From assembly GCA_000611775.1 (NCBI GenBank), contig KK106986.1:1116001-1180000 (forward strand): DNA of 64,000 bases, read 5' to 3'. A program made the position numbers and the translations under genes. The notes below the pieces were generated by a model. That model searched no databases, was not told the origin of the DNA, and saw only the letters and a program-made list of their open reading frames with translations. Positions 46,645 to 56,561 of the stretch are shown piece after piece; positions within the stretch are counted from its first letter, which is position 1, and every line of letters starts with the position of its first letter. This DNA is from Umbilicaria muhlenbergii. Its lineage: Eukaryota; Ascomycota; Lecanoromycetes; Umbilicariales; Umbilicariaceae.

Positions 46645-49149
46645 TCACCAGCCCTTCTTCCTGGCAAATCTCTTGTTGAGAAGCGCAAGCACTTTGGGTA
46701 CGTTGAATTGGACATACTCCAAATCAAGGTCATCCTGGTTATCCTTTTGCATCTCCAGCAAATCGTCGAGCTTCAGATCAAGCTCTAGCAACCCTCGATG
46801 TCGTCCTGCTACAGTAATTAGTATTGGGTAATCAAATCACTCAAATCAGGAAATGAGTTGCAATTACCTTTATAATGCAGGCTGATGACGAACGTGCCTG
46901 GAAGCGGACTCGTGAAGTTGAAGTAGATGTTGGCCTTTCGGTTGTCTGGGACATTGCTCTTCTGGATGACGCCCTCCTTTTCGAGCTGCTGATGCGTGAA
47001 CTTGTAGGGGCCTAGCGCTTGTTGCTTCTGCTGTTTCCTCTGCTTCCCCTCCGACTGACTTCTTACGTTATGCAGGTATGACTTATAGGTCTCCAGTTGG
47101 TTCACTAAGTAATCGTTATGCTCTCTAATCGTGCGGTATACATCATCAAGTTTCCTCGTCTCCTCGAGCACGTTCTCTTTCATTGACCCCAGGTGGACCA
47201 GTTCTTGTTCAACTTCATCTCGCAGGAGCCCGAATTGATCGGATTTGTCAATCACTCTCAATTCTTGCAACTGACTCAACAGTTCCATGGACCTTATCCC
47301 CTTCCGCACCATGACAGCGTCATTCTTGAGGGTTGCAGCTGCTTCTGCAACCTTGTCTAGCCGAAGCGGCCTCTTCACAACCGCCGAATTCTGTGGTAGT
47401 GAACGCATAATCTGCACAAACGTGGATTTGGCTTCCATGAAGTATACTTCCTCGTCGGTGATATCAAGCGCGGCCGTCAGGTCGTCAATCGCGGTCTCCC
47501 ATTTGCTAAAGAGAGGTAAGTTGATAGCTCTGTTCTCCTTGCGAGGCAGCTGTGCTGGAGCAGGTCCAAGCTCTTGTAAAAGCACACTCAGGTGTGAATG
47601 CTCGTCCTTGGCTAGTTCTGCGCTATGTTTTTCGAGCATGGCATGGGTGGCATAGACTTCGTTGAGGGTAATCGACAGTTCAAGGTCCTTCTTCGAAAGT
47701 GCGACATAATTATCCATTTCCAGAGTTTCATAGAAGTCCTGCACCTCACAGAGATCCAGCATGAACTTGTTGACGCGTTCCTTGTTCTTATGGATGAAGG
47801 GCTGGAGCTCAGCCATGTATGGCTCTTTGGAGTAAGTCGGCTTGTTCGCAAGGTTTTGCAGCATCTTTGCAATCAAAGTCAGCGTACGCCGTGGATGCTC
47901 CGATGGCACCTCGTCGATAAGCATGTAGGACCGTGGAGTAACGATGGCTGGATTGATGAATCTGAGGAAGAAAAATCCACCGATCAGTGTACAGATCGTT
48001 TGATCCTGAGCATTTGGGTACTTTCGCTTCGAGAGACTCCGGATCTGCTTGCATATCCATCTTATCCCATAAGGCGTTCGGTCCAGACCGTTGATGATAG
48101 TTTCCAAGAACGACTCCGCCAAAGTAGTTAGCATTTCTAGGCGTGGACCGATTATTTTCTGAACTTGTGGATTCTCAGCCGCTTCCTCTGCCGTAACGCC
48201 CTTTGGAAGGTGATCTGGCACACTTCCGGTCTCTGCCTCGATCTTCGCCACCATGCGCTCATAAACCTTCAGAGGATTGATCTCGAGATCCGCATCTTTC
48301 TGCTCGATCAAGGAGTTGATTTGCTCACACAAAACCTCTTTAAGGTATGTCTGACCAGGTCCTCGCCGAGTGTATGTGGTCATCATACGGGAAACGGGAG
48401 TATTAGCTCGCAATAAAGACGAGTATTCTGGTGTGTTGTCAAATTGATATGTCAAGACAGATTGGAACATGGTCAAGAGAAGGTTTTCTTCCCGGTTTTC
48501 GTACTGGTTGCCGTATATGGTGAACATTACTGTTTGTAGCAGTGAATCAATTTCAGCCATGGTGACGAGACGACAGAGATGCGCTATATGCCGAGGTTCT
48601 GATTGTAGGAGAAAGAGCAGGTTGCCATATTTCTGGGTCTTCTCGTCGTTGGGAAAGAACCCCTCCTGCAGGTTTGTGGCATCTTCTAGATGGCTGGCAA
48701 CCTCATTTTGCTAGGATTTGCGTTAGTCTTGTAGTTCGTATAGCTGCCGCGTCTGGAACATACCTCTTCTAACGCCATGCGATTTTGGATTAGTAGAGCT
48801 ATCCTTGAGTCCAGGTATCGGACATCTTTCTCAAGAACAAAGTTCTTCTTCGACTGTGAGGAAATCTTAGATTTGAGATCCCGTAGAGTCTTTTGAGCTA
48901 CACTTTTGTTAGCAACGACAATGACAGTCCGCCCAATTGCCTCTTACCTCGTGCCAGATCATCTTCAATCTCCAAGTCCTTCTGGTTCGCGGACATCGAC
49001 AAGTACAGTGCTGTGACCGAGTATCTTTTCGACTGCCGCATCGAGCGGCTATCGTTTGAAGTCATGGTGTTCTGCCGAGACACCGGGACAAAGGAGGACG
49101 TGGAGGAGGTTGAAGCGCGAGAGATTCTAGAAGCGGGCTGTAGCATCAT
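46645..49149 (-). CDS. Ras GTPase-activating protein (Gap1/Sar1 type)
   Basis: This accelerates GTP hydrolysis by Ras. Minus-strand exons 49149–48948, 48897–48764, 48710–46868 and 46808–46645 give 780 residues, close to fission-yeast Gap1 (766). A Ser-rich N-terminus is followed by a coiled coil ([20 protein letters not shown]). The RasGAP domain then carries the arginine-finger region [15 protein letters not shown] and the FLR motif in [16 protein letters not shown] RasGAP C-terminal domain runs to the end ([14 protein letters not shown] … [22 protein letters not shown]). There are no IQ or calponin-homology segments, which excludes Iqg1/Rng2. The last intron falls within HYK–GRHRG, and the product ends [10 protein letters not shown] second ATG immediately follows the first, so the start is ambiguous by one residue. 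Confidence 0.93.
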
Positions 49150-51142
49150 GGCGACGGATATGGTGTGTGCAGAAGTAGTGTCTCGGGAAGATAGAGGTTT
49201 CCGAACGTAGGGAAATAGATGTCTAGTGCCTCAAATCCAAGATATAGAAATTGATAGTCGCCAGTAGTGTAAATAGAGTAGCAATGGCGCAAATCTGGTT
49301 GCAAGTCGCGACAAAGCAAAGGAAGGGAATCCTCAAACGTGGAACTGCACCGGCCTGCCGATTGCTGCTCTGGGCGTGTGGTTGCTCGCGAGCAGAGTTG
49401 TTATACCAGTGTTTGGCACAACGCCGCACTTTTCAAGCTATCAGACAAGTGCAAGAGCCGCGCAAGGTAGTTCGACCTAATAAAGGTCTGGAATCATTGC
49501 AAAGACTTTCGTAGCGGTGGAGCGTGGTGAAGAGTGGGATAGAATTGCAGCCAGTAGGGTGAATAGGTTTGAGGACAACAATGACGACAGGTGCCTGGCA
49601 CCCTGGGTTCCTGCGCTGTGCGATGTTGCGACAAGTGGGGTCGTTTGGTGAAGAGGAACGGTAGCTGTTGCACAACGCTGAGAGCGTATGGGTATTGAGA
49701 GAACGAGGGGCACCTCCGATTGGGATTATCGTGAAGCAGGAGGAGGAGTAACGGAGTAGGAGCAAGTGCAGTTGGACCGGCAGGCTGATCAATGGTGTAT
49801 GTTCTGGCCGAGGGAAGAATGCCGGAAGGTGTGATCGTAAGAAATGCTAGGGGGCCTGGGGGCCTGCCTTAGGGGCCAGGGGCAGCAGCTCGGTTCACGC
49901 GTGCCAGAGTGAGCCCCGCCTTAGGTTGGTGGCATCGCTCTGCTACCTAGCCGGAGGTCCCCTGTATTTGCCCCTGGCACTTGACGCTTGTGCCTGGAAA
50001 AGAGCGGCTGCAGCGGGGGAGAAAGTCTTTATTGCGTGGTATGAAGTTAAGTTGCTAAGGTAGTTTCATATCATCATCACCGAGAAAGGATTAGGGGGAA
50101 CTACCATTTCCATGTGTGCTTCTCAAGACTCCCTTACTCGTAGATGTACGGAGTATTCCTAGTCCATCCTTCCACGAGTACTTGTCTGGCAACGAACATC
50201 CTCCAGCCAATTTCCAGTCTCGTGTCGTTCTCACCATAAAATGCTCCCCCATCCTTTGATCTTCAATGCTCGAAGCATAACGGCTGTACCTGCATGCTCG
50301 CGAATTGGGGTCAATATGCTTGAAAGCCTACCAGCAACGTGCTCGTACATGTCCACCGCAGAGAATCACCCCCACCGTCATTTCCAGTGACTGGGCCTGC
50401 AGTTGGAGTCCTGCACACGGGCATCCACTCCTCGGGTTACTCTGCGTCGGCAGCAGAGCCAAACTCTGACCGCCAGATACTAATAATCGAGAATGATTTA
50501 CATTGGTCCATGGCCCGCTACTGCAGTTCTCGGGAAGGAGTGCATATGCAGTTCCACATACATTATTCTAATTGAGATTTGATTAAGGTACTCCCTGAGT
50601 CCCCTCAGAACGCTCTTTCAACACCACCATCGGAGATGGAAGAATTTACAGAGATTAACGCCCATACAACCCGGGAAAGTTCAATCCTTCCCTGCCCGCT
50701 CTGGAACACGGGTAGGTACGACCATGTGTCAGAAGAGCCTCCGGTGAACGCCGGTTGGGTACTCCATCACAGCAGTGAGCCGGCGATCCATGTCTTCCCG
50801 ATGCCCTGAAACAGCCATAAGTACTCTCTTGGAGAGTCATCCCGCACAGATTGGTGGATTTCAGAGTGAATAATGAACGGACACTGGCTCCCTCTGTCCA
50901 ATGAGACGGCTTGGCAACAAGGAATCCTATTCGAAGATAGACTAGTCCTTCAAGGCTGGGGTTTCTGCATCCATTTTACCTCGATGCGTCACATATCATC
51001 AACCCGTTTGCTGACTGTACCTAGGTTGGCTCCTATTGCTTCTCACATTGGATGTCCTATACCTAGGACTATTAGGTGAACTTCTCTGTAAGTATCAATG
51101 TTTCTCATGTAGCTAGCAACCTCAATATTTGCAGATGCCACT
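49150..51142. other. 2-kb intergenic region with GC-rich island
   Basis: This lies upstream of the RasGAP gene. About 49845–50000 is markedly GC-rich, with GGGGGCCTG repeats and a 10-bp inverted pair (GCCAGGGGCA at 49875–49884, TGCCCCTGGC at 49969–49978). No gene, tRNA or recognisable transposon is supported. Confidence 0.5.
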
Positions 51143-51816
51143 TCATATAATGCTTCCTTGACCAACTTGGTTCGATCCATCGAAGATATTGAAGGTTACC
51201 CTCCCAAACCTTTGATTTTCGTTCATGAAATCTCCTATTGCTAAGATAGCGGCCCGGAGGACACCCCACGTTGTCTGATGGTTGTTGGCATTCGCTATAC
51301 TCAGAACGATGCCGTTGCGTGTCAGCTGCCAGAGACCAGCTCCGTTGTTGCTAGGCACTAAGCCGTCGCCGGATGCTTGAATGCGATCATGGATCCTGGT
51401 CAAGGCGTCGACGAGGAGGGGCCAGATCTCATTCCGATCAAGCGAATGGACCACTGTAAGCGTCACGTAGGTTCGACTGCCAGGTACACACCATATCTTA
51501 GCGATCCCCCCGACAGCAGGACGTATGCTTTTACGCATTATGAGAACTAGAGCGAGGAGCGAAGCGGCGGATCGGACGAGCGCGTCTTTCAAGCATGCTG
51601 AATACGGGAATATCTGTCACTGATTTGCTTTTTCGGCGGAGGAAAGTCCACAGAGACTCAATCCACTTACGTTCCGGCTATCGTAGTAGGAGCATTGGAG
51701 CAGAATTGGCCTCGAGCGGCTATTGAGGATGTAGTCACTGGTGTTGCCAAAGTGAGGGCGGCAATTTGAGCAAGAATTAACAGAGTTGCGGGCAATAAAG
51801 TCCGTAGATTGGCCAT
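51143..51816 (-). CDS. Small secreted protein gene with an apparent 1-nt frame break
   Basis: Exon 1 (51816–51671) encodes a strong signal peptide, ANLRTLLPATLLILAQIAAL, followed by a mature start with QFCSNAPTTIAGT. A GTAAGT donor opens a 73-bp intron ending TTCAG at 51598. The downstream frame to 51143 (about 150 codons) reads CLKDALVRSAAS, SIRPAVGGIAKIWCVPGSRT, DALTRIHDRIQASGDGLVP, HQTTWGVLRAAILAIGDFM and TFNIFDGSNQVGQGSI. It has regular domain-like composition but is reached one base out of phase from exon 1, and no other AG in the intron repairs this. The gene may be a young pseudogene, use an unusual acceptor, or contain a sequence error. I know of no function for this kind of small fungal secreted protein. 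Confidence 0.6.
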
Positions 51817-52138
51817 GCTTCATGATGTGATGTAGGGTTTCTATCGTCCCTAAATAGAACGTGACAAAAAATACAGAAAATCAGGCGCCCAGTGGTAGTA
51901 CAGGCTTCTCTATTTATCTATTTGTTGCACGCTGGCTTTGCGAAACGACGGAAGGCCCTCGTACGAAGCTGGTAATGTCGGTTATGCCGTTCAGTGCGGC
52001 TGCAGGCCGTCAGACACACAGCAGTTTCATGGAAATGGAGCAAATTGCAGAGTGTTTCAACATTCAACACCCTCGGACGTACAGCTCGGCAACGCGCAGA
52101 AGCCATACAGGAACGATATCAAGAAGTTCCAAACCCTG
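51817..52138. other. Intergenic, secreted-protein gene to RRP6
   Basis: 322 bp holding the promoter of the secreted-protein gene and the RRP6 3' end. Plus-strand frames here overlap RRP6 antisense and are rejected. Confidence 0.5.
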
Positions 52139-54759
52139 TCACTCTTTGAATGTAAAGCTCCTGCCTGCAATTTCCTTATGCGCTATCCGCATGCCTTTCG
52201 GAGCATCCAATGACTTGGAATACGGGTCGAACGGTTTTTTCGATGTGCTTCGGTCGTTGTTTTCTCGCTTTGCATGCAGCACTGACGGCGCACTGGCATA
52301 GTCAAACGCCCCTGTTTCGGCCTCCTGGGAGTCCTGATCCTTTACATTTTGCGTTTTTTGTTTTCGTTGCTCCTTCTTAAGCTTTCTTTGTGCTTTTCGC
52401 TCGGCCTTACTCTCAGCTGTGACTAGCGCGAGATGTTGTTCTTCGTCCGCGACAGATGATAACGTCCCATTGTGCGCTTCGCCGTTCACATTAGCACTGG
52501 ATGAGATGCCCAACTCGGGCTGGCCTTGTAGTGAAGTATCTTGCAATTCAGTGACTTTTCTTTTTCGAGTCCCAGCAATTTCTTTGACAATAAATATGTC
52601 ATCGCTTTTCGATTGCCTATTCTTGACATACTCATGCTCGGGGGGTGCGCCTGAGCCGGGCGACGCTGCTTCCCCCGCGGCACCTGCTCCAAGCTTCGCA
52701 GTCTCGAAAATCTCTGCAGTGAGCTGTGGTAAAGGAAAAGTCAAACGCACACTTTCCTGCTGCACTGGAATTGTGGGCTTCGGCTGTTGCCAGGCACTAC
52801 TGCCGAAGGTTGAGCCCCAAAATTGAGAATTTGCTGTCCTACAGGGATAGGTGCGCTGTGTCTCCATTCCTGGACGATGAATATCATCCAAAGCAGGCGT
52901 TGGAGTAGGTCTTGCAGTGTCCAGAGGTGATTTGTTTGACCGGATGTCTGGTTGAGTAGAAGGCTGTAGGTGCATGAGCTCTTTCATCTCAGGACCGCTA
53001 ACACCGTCCAATTTCGCTTGTCTGATAACTCCAAGCAACTCGCTCGCGCGTAAACGGAGTGTCGCAGAGATGGGATGAGAAACGCCGAGCAAAGAAGGCA
53101 TATCAATGGGCATGTCCCTGGCAACATTGAAGAGCACGTGTTTCGGCATAATCGTGTGAAGGCTTTCGTCTTCTTGACGAGCGACAGTATCTCTCCATTG
53201 ATGTACAGCTCGAAAGACTGCAAACTGCTGCGTGTTGAAGAGGGCTGGGGTTCGGATGAGCAGATTGTACCAGCCATTAGGACCCGTACCGCGCTCAAAA
53301 TCATAGAAGGGGCGCTCATAGCGCTGGAGCGCTTCTTCTCTGGACTTCTTCAATACAACTTCGACAAGATTACCATCTTCTTTGGAGGGGCTTGACCTGT
53401 CGATTAGTTCATTTCGCATATTGTCGTACACGTAGAGCAGGAAGTGGGTATCGGATCGCGCATAGTTAAACATTTCCTCTGGGAGTGGCCTGTGTGGTAT
53501 TCGGATTAGCCTGCATCCCCGAGTCCGACATGACAGTACAAACCGTATTCGCCAGTCAGCCATTTGATATTGTTTCTCCGCATTGAAGTTGACAAATCTA
53601 CTCAACAACGACGCCAAACTATTCCTAGGGTATCCTAGCGCCCTAGATGCGTGGAATGTGTCGAACAGTCCAACTACATACAGCCCCAGGTCTCTTTGTA
53701 GCCACATGATATCCATAAAAGCTCCGTGGAAGACCTGAGCGTGTGTTAACATAGTACTACTACCATCGATAAGCCTTTCATACTTTGAGTATATTTGGAT
53801 TTGCGAACACCTCATTTAGGACCTGCAAATCCTGTCTCCAAGGCTTCAACGTGTCCACGACCCAATCCTTGTGTCTTGTGCTGATCTGCATCAAAGATAC
53901 CAGACCGATATAAGAATGTGCGTCATGGTGCTCAAGATCCACCGCTATCTCCGTGGCCAAACTCAGTTCGGCAAGCATGGCAGTAACGCCTTCTGGGCTG
54001 TCAACGAATGTGGCCTTGGTCGAGTCGAAGGGGAGAAACGGTATGGGTTCCGACTTGAGGTAGGTCGAAGGAGGATAGCCGGATTGGGAGATCTCGGTCT
54101 CGTATGGGTGCTTGTACCTAGAGTCAATGTCAGTCAATCCATTCGGTGCGATGGCATTCTTAAAAATTGTAATGAAATTGTGAGTCATACTGCTTGATGC
54201 CGTTCTCTGTAATGGTTGAGCCAAGGCTTTCTTCCAGAGGAATAATAGCATGAGGCTTCGAGCGGAGCAGTGGCTTGAAGGCTGCAACTTCGGTATTTGT
54301 GGGAACACTTTCGAACAGTAATTGAGGCTTTGGGATGTCCTGCGTACGATAATTCCGCGCTGGTCTCTGCTTTTTCGAGACCGTGGAAGTAGTTGCTATC
54401 TGATCTTGCTGTGAAGGACTTAGTCTCTTTATGACACCAGTGTATTCATCCAGACAAGCATCTGTCTTCTCTAACAAGTTGTCTACAACATCCACAATTG
54501 CTTGCCAGTCGTCTTCCACCGCGTCAGCATTCAAGAGCGGGGGTGCAACGAGTTCTGTTCCAAATGTTGCACCGCGTGCCAATCTTCGAGCGAGATCCAA
54601 CAGGCGTGAGTTCTGTCTATCAATCTGTAGTCCAACAGATGGGTTTAGTGACCGTTGAAAAGCCAGGTCTTCCCCGGATAAGTGCCCCACGGCCCGTGTG
54701 GTATCGACAAGGGCCGCCGAGACGGTATCCTGGATGGACTTGAAGCCGGAGTGATCCAT
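52139..54759 (-). CDS. RRP6: Nuclear exosome 3'-5' exoribonuclease Rrp6
   Basis: This is a nuclear exosome-associated DEDD-Y exonuclease that trims 5.8S and snoRNA precursors and degrades cryptic transcripts. Minus-strand exons 54759–54191, 54117–53784, 53734–53544 and 53489–52139 give 814 residues in phase. Order: PMC2NT domain (about 1–110; DTTRAVGHLSGEDLAFQRSL), linker, exonuclease domain with motif I VDLEHHDAHSYIG, motif II HGAFMDIMWLQRDLG, motif III NYARSDTHFLLYVYD containing the catalytic Tyr, then an HRDC domain (LHTIMPKHVLFNVARDMP). The C-terminal third is charged and low-complexity with a Lys-rich KAQRKLKKEQRKQK segment and a nuclear-signal-like end. Intron 3 (53543–53490) was placed to give DWRIRPLPEEMF, the conserved reading. 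An alternative AG 21 bp earlier would insert seven residues. Confidence 0.95.
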
Positions 54760-55096
54760 AGTAGCGTAGACTACGCCTATTGACTAGGCGCACGGCAAGA
54801 AAGTACACATAAGTGGCGGGAATGGTGGTGGCGAGTGTGCTGTGGAAGATGTAATGCAGCCATCTCTGCGAGGCCGACCTGGCAGTCACTCGAAGTCTAA
54901 CAAAAAGTGCATCATATTCTGCTGGCAAAGCCCAGGCGGTCAAGGATAAGGTTTCCCGGCAGCCGCAGAGCCGCCCAGCTCCCAGAATCTGCCAATATCC
55001 CTGGCTCACTATCATCGAGCTTCACTACGGGTAGTAGTCATAAGTACAACCGAGAGGTTACAACGAGTTTCTTCGTGGACCGATCATAGGAGGAGG
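54760..55096. promoter_or_regulatory. Divergent promoter region, RRP6 / MDM35
   Basis: 337 bp between divergent start codons. No specific element is recognised. Confidence 0.5.
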
Positions 55097-55513
55097 ATGT
55101 CTGCGTCGCTCGCGCCAGAATGTAATGAAGTGAAAGAGTATGTTTATGCTTCTTACTAGTAGGAGGTACAAAGCCGACTGACGGCCCTTCCTAGACGATA
55201 TGATTCTTGTTTTCTGAAGTGGTACAGTGAAAGTGTGGCCTCCTGCTTTCGGGGTTACTGCACACATACTCATCCTGTAGAGTTCCTTCGCGGCAATTCA
55301 TCAACAGATGAATGCGAGCCTCTTTTCAAGGAGTATAAAACTTGCTTGACAGTCAGTTGCCGCCCGCCTCAGCTGGATCAGCCGCTAACCAAGTTTTAGA
55401 AAGCTCTGAAGGAAAGAGGCATAGATACGATGCTCGAGGAGGCCAGAGACAGCAACAAGGACACTGACGCCGAGAACATGCGACGCAGCTGTACGTCTCG
55501 TCATCCTATCTAA
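55097..55513 (+). CDS. MDM35: Mdm35/TRIAP1 twin-CX9C intermembrane-space protein
   Basis: This small mitochondrial intermembrane-space partner of Ups/PRELI proteins is required for phosphatidic acid and phosphatidylserine transfer between mitochondrial membranes. It is easily missed because its exons are tiny: 55097–55137, 55195–55232, 55281–55351 and 55400 onward. The product begins MSASLAPECNEVKERYDSCF, then KWYSE, then DECEPLFKEYKTCL and KALKERGIDTMLEEAR. Both CX9C pairs are intact. Read straight through, exon 4 stops at 55513 (87 residues, ending RRSCTSRHPI). Alternatively, an intron from 55491 (GTACGT) to 55560 (CTAG, with a TCTAACT branch point) would create a TAA split by the intron and an 80-residue protein ending ENMRRS. 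The start codon follows the first favourable ATG, 337 bp from divergent RRP6. Confidence 0.9.
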
Positions 55514-56131
55514 CTTTACATGTTTTTTGGATTCGAGTAGAAAATCTGACACTTTGCTAGAACCTTCCGGCCATCAAGCGTTGCTACATGGTACCTTTTC
55601 CAACGGAACTCCACTCTGAAAACAGCAACTTGGCCCATATAGTAGTCCACCTAAGCTGCTGGTCTCTATTGTACAGGACAGCGGTCTTAATTGTTATCTA
55701 TAGAATTGACCGATAGCACTGCGCGTCGGCAAGCACGATTAGATGAAGCCAACACTTTGGTAGGCTGAGGCGGTCTCAAGAGCTCTGGACTAGTCTAACC
55801 ATAAACGGATGCCTCCAATTACCGGAGTACCTGACAGCACGTTAAGTTAGTCGTAGCATGGCCCGTAATTTCAACGTCGCATCTCTCTCTTGATCTGGTC
55901 AATTGAGGCCTGCGATCTTACTACTCTAGACAATCATGATCAGGACTGTCTTTCGAATTATTTCCACAACCTGACTATCACCAAGGAACTAGGACACAGG
56001 CTGTTTCCAAGTCTAATAAAGCCCTTAGGTGATTCACGCGAAACGCTTCTTCATACGCCAAGCACACCGATCCCCCCCCCCAATACCGCGGTTGTGCGCA
56101 ATCGTAATGTCTTTGTCGTAGGAGCTGATTC
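55514..56131. other. Intergenic, MDM35 to small membrane protein
   Basis: 618 bp. A possible 3' intron of MDM35 extends to 55560. Otherwise nothing recognisable. Confidence 0.5.
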
Positions 56132-56493
56132 ATGCACCCTTTCTCAGTCCTCACACTTGGGATCTTCGTCGCCGGATATATCACTGCGCGTTGGGATCTA
56201 GTGACGCGGCTGTACGAGCTGGCTATCTTTGCCTGGGATCACAGTGTCGTTGTAAGCTGGCGCCCTCTCATGCCTCCTGCGTATTATATGGATCCTTCTT
56301 CGGGCTGCGCTGATGCTGGCGTCGTTAGTCCCGAGCCGCAAAAGGATTCGCTATCCTCTCGGTGTTCTTCTTCCTCTTTATCCTACCTGTCGAGCGTGTT
56401 GCCGCACGCGAAGCATCTCTGGTAGCTTACGCCCTTTCCGCCAACCACCAAGCTCTGTCGCTGACCAAGGTTATAGCACCCTCGTTCCAGTGA
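56132..56493 (+). CDS. Small conserved-looking membrane protein (94 residues)
   Basis: Exons 56132–56251 and 56329–56493 join in phase through a GTAAGC…GTTAG intron. The protein begins MHPFSVLTLGIFVAGYITAR and has two hydrophobic helices: one spans SVLTLGIFVAGY and the other GFAILSVFFFLFILPV, separated by a loop with the aromatic-charged run WDLVTRLYELAIFAWDHSVV. Splicing joins WDHSVV to SRAAKGF without disturbing the pattern, and the unspliced reading degenerates into Ser-rich nonsense, which supports the intron. I have an impression of similar uncharacterised fungal proteins but cannot name a family. The frame ends 68 bp before the GPI1 start on the same strand. Membrane localisation is inferred from the helices alone. 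Confidence 0.65.
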
Positions 56494-56561
56494 AGGTGGC
56501 ATATCGGCACGCGAGCAGTTGAGGCGCCGCGGGTCATTTTAAGTGGCCTTACAATGGTATT

